NCBI GenBank assembly: GCA_937927565.1
Contig: CALBDV010000014.1
Location: 1 to 5,206, forward strand
Source of the DNA: an uncultured Holophagales bacterium
Lineage (GTDB): Bacteria; Acidobacteriota; Thermoanaerobaculia; UBA5066
DNA length: 5,206 nucleotides
Direction: 5' to 3'
The notes below the pieces were generated by a model. That model ran no database searches. It was not told where the DNA came from and worked only from the letters and a program-made list of their open reading frames with translations. Shown in pieces: positions 1 through 5,206 of the stretch. Positions within the stretch are counted from its first letter, which is position 1. Each line of letters begins with the position of its first letter. The position numbers and the translations under genes are program-made.

Positions 1-231
1 TCTCCCACGGTCTACAAGTCGCCGGACGGCGCCGACCACGTGCTTCCCGGCGGGCTCGGTGCGGAATCCGATCGGCGCCTCGATCAGATGGATGGCACGC
101 ACGTCGTGCGGCAGGCAGACGGGACCGTCCTGAAGTTCGCCCACCGGGCTCGGCTGACTCGCAACGTGGTCAGCTACGAACGCCGCGGTGAGTGCGCCCG
201 ACCGGAGTTCAGTCGCTGCCGAGGTCGATGA
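1..231 (+). CDS. 3' end of an upstream frame resembling an RHS N-terminal region (5' partial, possibly a decayed fragment)
   Basis: The frame is open from the first base of the window to TGA at 229-231, so the gene begins outside. The first 45 or so residues read like the entry region of RHS proteins: a PDG..H.L element is followed about 30 residues later by an ADGTVLKF element. The large downstream gene has the same pair at its residues 151-156 (PDGSTHPL) and 188-194 (DGTVYSF). Codon third positions here are mostly G or C, as in a real gene. After about position 140 the sequence becomes Arg-rich and no longer resembles RHS, and the frame stops where a full RHS protein would continue for more than 1000 residues. 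It could be a truncated or frameshifted RHS paralogue, or a short gene that ends here. I see no continuation of RHS sequence in the other two forward frames. The internal GTG at 40 is an unlikely start because the similarity begins before it. Confidence 0.45.
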   Translation, partial: SPTVYKSPDGADHVLPGGLGAESDRRLDQMDGTHVVRQADGTVLKFAHRARLTRNVVSYERRGECARPEFSRCRGR

Positions 232-302
232 CGCAGACCCCCACGAACGGAAACCCGCCGCGAACGCCAGTCAACGCTCGCGACTATGAGAGGACACGAC
301 AG
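232..302 (+). other. Short intergenic gap
   Basis: These 71 bases separate the upstream stop from the chosen start of the large gene. I see no convincing -35/-10 pair, no terminator with a T-run and no strong inverted repeat. The same strand and short distance would allow co-transcription with the upstream frame, but a promoter further left or an unfamiliar one cannot be excluded. Confidence 0.5.
288..294 (+). promoter_or_regulatory. Ribosome binding site deciding the start at 303
   Basis: GAGAGGA is a purine-rich Shine-Dalgarno-like sequence ending 8 bases before ATG 303. It supports that start over the in-frame ATG at 228, which has only GAGGT two bases upstream, too close to work well. 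Confidence 0.7.
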
Positions 303-380
303 ATGACTCGACTTCGCAGGGCGCTCGCACTCGCCACCGGCTTGGCACTTCTGACACTTGCCCGGTCCGCCACTTCGGCG
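303..380 (+). other. Sec signal peptide of the RHS protein
   Basis: Residues 1-26 have a basic start (MTRLRR), a hydrophobic Ala/Leu core and a polar end (ARSATSA). Cleavage after Ser22 (A-x-S) or Ala26 (T-S-A) would fit, although Pro27 disfavours the second. No lipobox cysteine is present, so a lipoprotein is unlikely. The protein should be exported across the inner membrane. Confidence 0.8.
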
Positions 381-3300
381 CCGCAGCTCTCGGACACGCC
401 CCCCGACCCAAACCTTCCCACGGCGGTGGGCGACTGGAACGATCGCGACAAGTTTCTCGGCCAGATCTCCATGTCCTACATTCAGGATTCCTTCCACGAC
501 CGGGTCGACGCGTTCTCCGGGAACCTCCACATCAACATGGTCGACGTGAGGCTGCCGGGGCATGGCGGACTGGACCTGGTCGTGCAGCGCTACTACTCGA
601 GCGCGATCTGGAATAGGGTGGAGGGCGGCGACTACACGAAACACGCAGCCTCATCCGATCCGATGGATCACCTTGGCGGGGGCGGGTGGCAGCTCCACAT
701 GGGCAAGATCATCCAGCCGAAGATCAATGGTGACCCCTATGTTGCGGTGATGCCGGACGGCTCGACCCACCCTCTTTACACCTACGCTCAGGGCTGGATC
801 TCGAGTTCGCGCTGGAAGTTCGCGTGGAATGGCGTGACCCAGCGGTACGAGCTGACCCTGACCGACGGCACGGTCTACTCTTTCGACACCTTCAATACCT
901 ACCCGAACACTCACGGTCAGGTCGTCTACCAGTGCACGAAGATCAGCAAGCCGGGTGTGACGAGCTCGTCGATTCAGATCGAGTACCACCCGACATCGCA
1001 CCTACTGACGAAGATCACAGATACGTACGACCGGACGGTGAACTTCGCGTACGTGGCTGGCGAGACACGGCTCGCGACGATGACCGTGAAGAACGGTTCG
1101 ACGACGCTTCAGACCTGGGCGTACTACTACACCTACCAGGCCTCGCTACTCCAGGAGAACGGAAGCTCCCGGAGCGTCTATGCCCTGACCTCCGTCCAGC
1201 CGCCTGCGGGAAATGCATGGACGTTCGCGTATAACCCAGGCCTGACCGCCTACGGCAATGGCAAGTACGCCCTCCAGAAGGCTACGCTCCCGACCGGAGG
1301 GACGGTTTCATACACGTACTCTCCGGTCGCCTTCAACGTCGGGACGCAGAGCTGCAACATTCGGTTCGGCATCGTCGCTTCCCGGCAGCTTAAGGACCGT
1401 GACGGCAGTACCGTTCTCGGGACGTGGTCGTACGGCTACGCCAGCCCCGGATCCGACGGTGCAACGACCACGGTCACTGTGAAGAACGCGCAGAACACGA
1501 CCCTCCTCACCGACGTGACGGTCTTCAACGGTTGGACGAGCTACTACCGTTACTACGAACCCGACATGTGGAAGATAGGGCTGCCTCAGCAGCGGACGGT
1601 CACGACCTTCGGCCTTTTGAGCAACCAGACCGAGGTCGAGACCTTCACCTGGGTTCAGGGAGAAACCCTGTCTTTCTACTCCGACCGCACGACGAACTGG
1701 CTCAGCTGCGGTAGCCATCGCGTCGCGACCACTGGCATCCTCTTCGCGAAGCCCGACACCCAGACGAAGGCGATCACACGCGACGGGGTCACCTACACGA
1801 CGGTGACTACTGATTTCGACGCCTACGGCAACCCCGAGACCGTTAGCGAATCCGTCGGCAGCACTCAGATGAGAACCACGAACCTCTCGTACTGGATCTC
1901 CACGGATCTCAACATCCTCGTGGGCAAGGTCGCGACGAGAACCGCCTCGCCGGGAGCGTCCGAGTGCTTTGCGTACGACTCTAACGGCTATCAGACCAAG
2001 AAGGTCCTCAACCCATTCTCGGTTTCGCCTTGCACCCGTAACAGCAACTCGCTCGAGACCGATTTCACCTACGATGCGTCCACGGGCGATCTGACGAAAG
2101 AAACGAGGATCGAGGGCACTGGGCTCAACAAGGAGACGACCTTTGCCTCGTACACCTTCGGTCAGCCGGAGGAGATCAAGGTCTCGAACACGAATATCAA
2201 TTTTGACCGTACCATCTACCCTTCGGGCACAGTGGCCACGTCGACGGATGGGCGCGGTGCCTCCAGCTCCTACCGGACCACGAACGGGTATGACGCTCTG
2301 AACCGACTGACGAGCATCCAGCCCCCGGAGTCGGGGAGCCTCCCGACGACTTTCACCTACGCCGCCAACTGGTCGACCGTGTCCGTGACCCGGGGGGCTC
2401 GCACCGTCGTCTACACGTTCGACGGCTTCGGACGCTTGACGCAGCGCCAGGATCAGCAGACCACCCACACCGTCGCGAACACCTACAACGCGCTCGGCGT
2501 CAGGACCCAGCAGCGGCTCCTCTACGGCACGACTCTCGTCGACACCTCGGCGTACGACGCTCTCGGTCGGCCGACGAGCCTGACGCATCAGGGAGACGGC
2601 AGCGGGATCACCTATTCCTACTCGGGGACGCCAGGCGTTGGACCCAAGGTCGTCGTCGAGGACGAGCTCGGGAAGGAGACCACGCTGCAGTATGAGGCGT
2701 TCGGCGACCCTGGTGACACGCGGCTCAAGAAGGTAACTGACGCGGCGGGTAACGCCACCTCCTACGTCTACAACGCCTACAACCTCGTCAGCGGCATCAC
2801 CGCCCCGTTGGCCAAGGGCAATCGTAGCTTCACCTACTATCCGACTTCTCTTCTCCAAACGGAGACCCACCCTGAGAGTGGCACGACGACCTATTTCTAC
2901 AACGGGCTCGGAAACCCGACACAGAAGTCGCAGGCCGGAAGCGATGCGGAGTACTACTCGTACGACCGCGCCGGGCGGCTCACGAGGCGGTGGTCGACCG
3001 GGTCGGACGTGACCTTCGACTGGGACGGGGCGAGCCAGCGGACTCAGATGTCGAGCTCGGACGGGACGTTTGACTACGTTTACGACGGAAACGGGAACGT
3101 CACATCGAAGACCACCACTATCCCTGTCCCCGGCGTCGGCTCCGGCACCGCTTCCGGCACCGTGACCTTCGCCTACGACACGAGCGATAGGCTCGACACG
3201 ATCACCTACGTCAGCGGTAGGGAAGTCCAGTACACCTATGACAATCGCGACTGGGTGAACGGAGTGAAGAGCCCGTCAGTGAATGACTATGCCACTAGCA

Positions 3301-5206
3301 TCACGCGGCACGTGAACGGGGCGATCGACCAGATATCGTTGGGGAACGGTGCGACCACGGACTACGGTCTCGACTCCCGCTACCGGGTTTCCACCATCAA
3401 TACATCGGCCGCCGCTGGCGGCGTCCTCGGCCTGACGCTCAGCTACGACCTCGCGGGAAACCTCAAGATCTGGGACGACAGCCTGAACAACACGAACGAC
3501 CGGTCATTCACCTACGACGACCTTCACAGGCTCACAGGTGCCACGACCTCAGGCCTGTGGGCCGGCCTCACACTCGAGTACGACGCGCTCGGAAACCGGA
3601 GCAAGCGAACGCAGGGAACGCGCGTCACCGACTACACATACAACACGAGCAATCGCCTGACGCGAGCGACGACAGGCAGCCCCTACGAGAGCTACTCCTA
3701 CGACTCGCGTGGAAACCTGAGCCAGGCGGTCATCCCGCAGCCCGCAACCGTTTCCCTGTCACCGGACGCCGTCCAGGTGAGGCAAGCCGGCGGGGCTACG
3801 AAGGTGACGATCACGATCAACGGGTCGGGCTTTTCGCCGGCGTCCTTCGCGAGTTTCGACGGAGTGGCTAAGCCGACGACGTTCGTGTCGTCCTCGATGC
3901 TCCGCATGGAGCTGACCTACGACGACCTCAAAGTCGCGAGAATCCACCCCGTGAACGTACTCAACCCAGCGCGCCCAGAGACAAACGCCGCACTCGCCGC
4001 CGGAGCAACGGTTCCCCTCACCGTCTACTTCGCCGACGTTCCACCCGGTCACTGGGCGCACTCGTCGGTGAATCTGATCGCTCATCATGGAATCACTGGG
4101 GGCGTCGGGAACAACAACTACGCGCCAGACGAGACCCTCACCCGTGCTCAGATGGCAGTCTTTCTCGTGAAGGCCAAGCACGGCCCGGGCTACGTCCCGC
4201 CCGCGTGCACCGGCGTCTTCGCCGACGTCTCGTGCGTCGAGCCGAAGGGTTTTGCTGTCGACTTCATCGAGCAGCTCTACTGGGACGGTGTCACGGCTGG
4301 ATGCGGCGGAACGCCGCCGAATTTCTGCCCCAATGCGACAATTAAGAAGTCGGAGATGGCCGTATTCCTTCTTATGGCCCGCGAGGGAGCGCAGTATGGG
4401 CCGCCAGCCTGCACCGCCCCCGGCATCTTCGCCGACGTGCCATGTCCGACAGGGTTCGCGGTGAGTTTCATCGAGGAGGTCTCTCGTCGGGGCATCGACA
4501 GTGGCTGCGGCTCCGGCAACTTCTGCCCCTTCTCGACCGTGAGCCGTGCACTCATGGCGCAGATGGTAGCTCGCACATGGGGCTACCAGACGCCTTACGT
4601 CATCCCAAGCCAGGGAAGCGACACCTATAACTACACGTTCAACATTCTCAACCAGCTAACGAGTGTTCAAACGCCATCCGGGAGCGTGAGCTTCACCTAT
4701 GACGGCGACGGCCAGCGCATCAAGAAGATCGCTCCGTCCGGAACGGTCCTCTATGTCCGTGGCATCGGTGGCGAGGTTCTCGAGGAGTACTCGGGCACGC
4801 TGGCCTTCCTTGCCGATTACGTCTACGCCGACGGCGGCCTCCTCTGCAAGGTCACCCCGGATGCTCTGCAAGAGCGCCGCCTCTACTACCACGGGGATGT
4901 CGTCGGAACGCCGCTGGCGGAGACGAACGAATCGGGGCAGCTGGTCTCGAAGGCGGAGTACTACCCGTTTGGAGAGGAGGTCGTTCCCGGCTCGGCGTCC
5001 GACCCGCACAAGTTCGCCGGCAAGGAGCTCGACAGCGAATCCGGGCTGCACTACTTCGAAGCTCGGTACTACGACGCTCATCTCGGTCGGTTCATTAGCG
5101 TGGATCCGGTGGGAGGGATTTCCACTGATCCGCAGACATGGAACCGTTACGCCTACGCTAGGAATAACCCCCTGAAGTACGTCGACCCGGATGGGAGGGC
5201 TACCGT
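303..5206 (+). CDS. Secreted RHS/YD-repeat protein with internal IPT/TIG and triple SLH cassette (3' partial)
   Basis: This frame gives 1634 complete residues without a stop and runs off the right edge. RHS/YD-repeat proteins fold into a large hollow beta-shell that usually encloses or displays a C-terminal effector or toxin; the substrate here is unknown. In order the protein shows a Sec signal peptide (1 to about 26), the RHS entry signature AFSGNLHI (70-77) with LPG.GG and RYYSS (96-100), degenerate beta-rich repeats, clear YD repeats (for example at 663, 706, 751, 887, 927, 958, 1048, 1071, 1093 and 1133), an IPT/TIG-like domain (1147-1242), three SLH repeats (1243-1431), more YD repeats (1440-1526), and the RHS core with YYPFG (1553-1557), GLHYFEARYYD and GRFISVDP (ending 1602), then NRYAYARNNPLKYVDPDG (ending 1631). 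ATG 303 is chosen because it has a good ribosome binding site and places the signal peptide at the N-terminus; ATG 228 would add 25 residues in front of it. There is no PAAR or VgrG-like N-terminus, so Sec export to the envelope is more likely than type VI loading. The window ends where RHS proteins usually become variable, so the function of the tip is unknown. Confidence 0.95.
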   Translation, partial: MTRLRRALALATGLALLTLARSATSAPQLSDTPPDPNLPTAVGDWNDRDKFLGQISMSYIQDSFHDRVDAFSGNLHINMVDVRLPGHGGLDLVVQRYYSSAIWNRVEGGDYTKHAASSDPMDHLGGGGWQLHMGKIIQPKINGDPYVAVMPDGSTHPLYTYAQGWISSSRWKFAWNGVTQRYELTLTDGTVYSFDTFNTYPNTHGQVVYQCTKISKPGVTSSSIQIEYHPTSHLLTKITDTYDRTVNFAYVAGETRLATMTVKNGSTTLQTWAYYYTYQASLLQENGSSRSVYALTSVQPPAGNAWTFAYNPGLTAYGNGKYALQKATLPTGGTVSYTYSPVAFNVGTQSCNIRFGIVASRQLKDRDGSTVLGTWSYGYASPGSDGATTTVTVKNAQNTTLLTDVTVFNGWTSYYRYYEPDMWKIGLPQQRTVTTFGLLSNQTEVETFTWVQGETLSFYSDRTTNWLSCGSHRVATTGILFAKPDTQTKAITRDGVTYTTVTTDFDAYGNPETVSESVGSTQMRTTNLSYWISTDLNILVGKVATRTASPGASECFAYDSNGYQTKKVLNPFSVSPCTRNSNSLETDFTYDASTGDLTKETRIEGTGLNKETTFASYTFGQPEEIKVSNTNINFDRTIYPSGTVATSTDGRGASSSYRTTNGYDALNRLTSIQPPESGSLPTTFTYAANWSTVSVTRGARTVVYTFDGFGRLTQRQDQQTTHTVANTYNALGVRTQQRLLYGTTLVDTSAYDALGRPTSLTHQGDGSGITYSYSGTPGVGPKVVVEDELGKETTLQYEAFGDPGDTRLKKVTDAAGNATSYVYNAYNLVSGITAPLAKGNRSFTYYPTSLLQTETHPESGTTTYFYNGLGNPTQKSQAGSDAEYYSYDRAGRLTRRWSTGSDVTFDWDGASQRTQMSSSDGTFDYVYDGNGNVTSKTTTIPVPGVGSGTASGTVTFAYDTSDRLDTITYVSGREVQYTYDNRDWVNGVKSPSVNDYATSITRHVNGAIDQISLGNGATTDYGLDSRYRVSTINTSAAAGGVLGLTLSYDLAGNLKIWDDSLNNTNDRSFTYDDLHRLTGATTSGLWAGLTLEYDALGNRSKRTQGTRVTDYTYNTSNRLTRATTGSPYESYSYDSRGNLSQAVIPQPATVSLSPDAVQVRQAGGATKVTITINGSGFSPASFASFDGVAKPTTFVSSSMLRMELTYDDLKVARIHPVNVLNPARPETNAALAAGATVPLTVYFADVPPGHWAHSSVNLIAHHGITGGVGNNNYAPDETLTRAQMAVFLVKAKHGPGYVPPACTGVFADVSCVEPKGFAVDFIEQLYWDGVTAGCGGTPPNFCPNATIKKSEMAVFLLMAREGAQYGPPACTAPGIFADVPCPTGFAVSFIEEVSRRGIDSGCGSGNFCPFSTVSRALMAQMVARTWGYQTPYVIPSQGSDTYNYTFNILNQLTSVQTPSGSVSFTYDGDGQRIKKIAPSGTVLYVRGIGGEVLEEYSGTLAFLADYVYADGGLLCKVTPDALQERRLYYHGDVVGTPLAETNESGQLVSKAEYYPFGEEVVPGSASDPHKFAGKELDSESGLHYFEARYYDAHLGRFISVDPVGGISTDPQTWNRYAYARNNPLKYVDPDGRAT
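507..884 (+). other. RHS N-terminal entry region
   Basis: Residues 69-194 hold the conserved lead-in of RHS proteins: DAFSGNL, a LPG.GGLDL strand, RYYSS, a GGGGWQLHMG segment around Trp129, PDG..H.L at 151-158 and a DGTVYSF element at 188-194. This is a structural region that starts the shell. The last two elements are those shared with the partial frame at 1-231. Confidence 0.75.
885..1814 (+). other. Degenerate beta-rich repeats of the RHS shell
   Basis: Residues 195-504 are rich in Thr, Tyr, Ser and Val with alternating hydrophobic strands, such as ITDTYDRTVNFAY, but few strict YD motifs. This is typical of the first half of RHS shells, where repeats have diverged. I recognise no other domain here. 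No frameshift or internal stop is seen. Confidence 0.6.
1815..3731 (+). repeat. YD-repeat array I
   Basis: Residues 505-1143 contain many repeats of the form YD..GRLT or YD..GN. Good examples begin at residues 505 (FDAYGN), 590 (YDASTGDLT), 663 (YDALNRLT), 706 (FDGFGRLT), 751 (YDALGRPT), 887 (YDRAGRLT), 927 (YDGNGN), 958 (YDTSDRL), 1048 (YDLAGN), 1071 (YDDLHRLT), 1093 (YDALGN) and 1133 (YDSRGN). At DNA level the 9-mer ttcacctac recurs at 2064, 2352, 2829 and 3507, coding FTY before or near the motif. Repeats are diverged enough that slippage is unlikely. Confidence 0.92.
3729..3736 (+). repeat. Left copy of 8-bp direct repeat flanking the inserted cassette
   Basis: The sequence gtcatccc occurs here and again at 4599-4606. 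The left copy encodes Val-Ile-Pro right after the YDSRGNLSQA repeat and right before the IPT/TIG-like domain. The separation is 870 bp, a multiple of three. The match does not extend into the flanking bases. Confidence 0.6.
3741..4028 (+). other. IPT/TIG-like immunoglobulin fold domain
   Basis: Residues 1147-1242 follow the IPT/TIG pattern: an opening PATVSLSP strand, TITINGSGF (NGSGF at 1173-1177) matching the tltI.G.nF signature, SFDG, a TFVSSSMLRMEL segment, NVLNP (Asn1221-Pro1222) and a closing VPLTVYF strand. Such domains serve as spacers or adhesion modules in extracellular proteins. Here it probably spaces the SLH repeats away from the RHS shell. Confidence 0.75.
4029..4595 (+). other. 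Three S-layer homology (SLH) repeats
   Basis: Repeat 1 starts at residue 1243 (FADVPPGHWAHSSVNLI, then ITGG, then LTRAQMAVFL). Repeat 2 starts at 1306 (FADVSC, FIEQLYWDGVTAGCGG, FCPN, KKSEMAVFLL). Repeat 3 starts at 1376 (FADVPC, FIEEVSRRGIDSGCG, FCP, SRALMAQMV). All three show FADV, a helix with W/F and I, a G(I/V)xxG turn and the position matching the ITRAE motif. SLH triplets attach proteins to cell-wall polysaccharides in Firmicutes and to peptidoglycan-linked polymers in some Gram-negatives, so surface anchoring is the likely role. Repeats 2 and 3 each have four cysteines (1302, 1311, 1334, 1342 and 1370, 1381, 1402, 1408) while repeat 1 has none of its own. Confidence 0.92.
4599..4606 (+). 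repeat. Right copy of 8-bp direct repeat flanking the inserted cassette
   Basis: The second gtcatccc lies just after the third SLH repeat and again encodes Val-Ile-Pro, directly before the sequence that resumes the YD repeats. It matches the copy at 3729-3736 in the same reading frame. Confidence 0.6.
4620..4880 (+). repeat. YD-repeat array II, resumed after the SLH cassette
   Basis: Residues 1440-1526 return to RHS sequence with DTYNYTFNILNQLTSVQ, then FTYDGDGQRIKKI (YD at 1466-1467), then the VLYVRGIGGEVLEEYS strand pair typical of the last repeats before the RHS core. This shows that the IPT/SLH block lies inside the RHS shell and is not its C-terminal end. Confidence 0.9.
4884..5206 (+). 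other. RHS repeat-associated core domain (cut by the window edge)
   Basis: Residues 1528 to the edge match the conserved RHS core: YYHGDVVGTPLAET, YYPFGEE (from 1553), FAGKELDSESGLHYFEARYY (from 1571), LGRFISVDP (ending 1602) and NRYAYARNNPLKYVDPDG (ending 1631). In RHS toxins this core closes the shell, and the sequence after it is variable and often toxic. Here the motif is DPDGR and not the DPxGL often associated with self-cleavage. Only about three residues of whatever follows are visible. Confidence 0.93.

Noticed and set aside
259..282. Weak inverted repeat cgcga/tcgcg in the intergenic gap
   Set aside because: The stem is only 5 bp with a 14-base loop and no following T-run, so it is neither a convincing terminator nor an operator.
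286..306. A six-codon frame (MRGHDR) whose stop overlaps ATG 303 as ATGA
   Set aside because: It contains the ribosome binding site of the large gene and has none of its own, so it is most likely a coincidence and not a leader peptide.
1308..2870. A 520-codon open frame on the minus strand
   Set aside because: It lies wholly antisense to the RHS gene, its product is Arg/Val/Gly-rich with no recognisable motif, and long antisense frames are expected opposite high-GC coding sequence with G/C-ending codons.
3759..4181. A 140-codon minus-strand frame opposite the IPT and SLH domains
   Set aside because: It is the complement of well-supported SLH and IPT coding sequence, with no motif of its own.
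4699..5175. A 158-codon + strand frame over the RHS core region
   Set aside because: It is a shifted reading of the clear RHS core, rich in Ser, Arg and Thr and without domain features.
1..5206. RNA genes, CRISPR array, insertion sequence or transposase
   Set aside because: No tRNA- or rRNA-like stretch, no regularly spaced identical repeats, no transposase motif and no terminal inverted repeats were seen; the repetitive signal is explained by YD and SLH protein repeats.

Overview
The window is dominated by one very long open frame on the + strand. It starts at ATG 303 and is still open at the last base, giving at least 1634 complete codons with no in-frame stop. It encodes a secreted RHS/YD-repeat protein with a Sec-type signal peptide, an N-terminal RHS entry region, a long YD-repeat array and a canonical RHS core at the right edge. 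Any variable C-terminal domain, stop codon or downstream partner gene lies outside the window.

Layout: positions 1-231 hold the end of another + strand frame, whose sequence resembles the N-terminal region of an RHS protein. It may be a neighbouring paralogue or a decayed fragment. Positions 232-302 are a short gap with a good ribosome binding site and no convincing promoter or terminator. From 303 the large gene runs in this order: signal peptide (residues 1 to about 26), RHS entry region (about 69-196), degenerate beta-rich repeats (to about 504), YD-repeat array I (about 505-1143), an IPT/TIG-like immunoglobulin fold (about 1147-1242), three S-layer homology repeats (about 1243-1431), YD-repeat array II (about 1440-1526) and the RHS core (1528 to the edge).

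The most notable point is that the IPT plus triple-SLH cassette sits inside the YD-repeat array and not at a terminus. It is bounded by an exact 8-bp direct repeat (gtcatccc) whose two copies lie 870 bp apart, exactly 290 codons. Removing one copy plus the intervening DNA in silico leaves a repeat of near-normal YD spacing. This looks like a domain cassette inserted in frame into an existing RHS shell, giving a cell-surface RHS protein anchored from its side.

The organism cannot be fixed from one gene. High GC, strong G/C preference at third codon positions, and the cysteine-bearing SLH style (GCG...FCP, with PPACT...FADV linkers) suggest a high-GC Gram-negative soil or sediment bacterium. 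From memory, I associate this SLH style most with Acidobacteriota. That assignment is inference.
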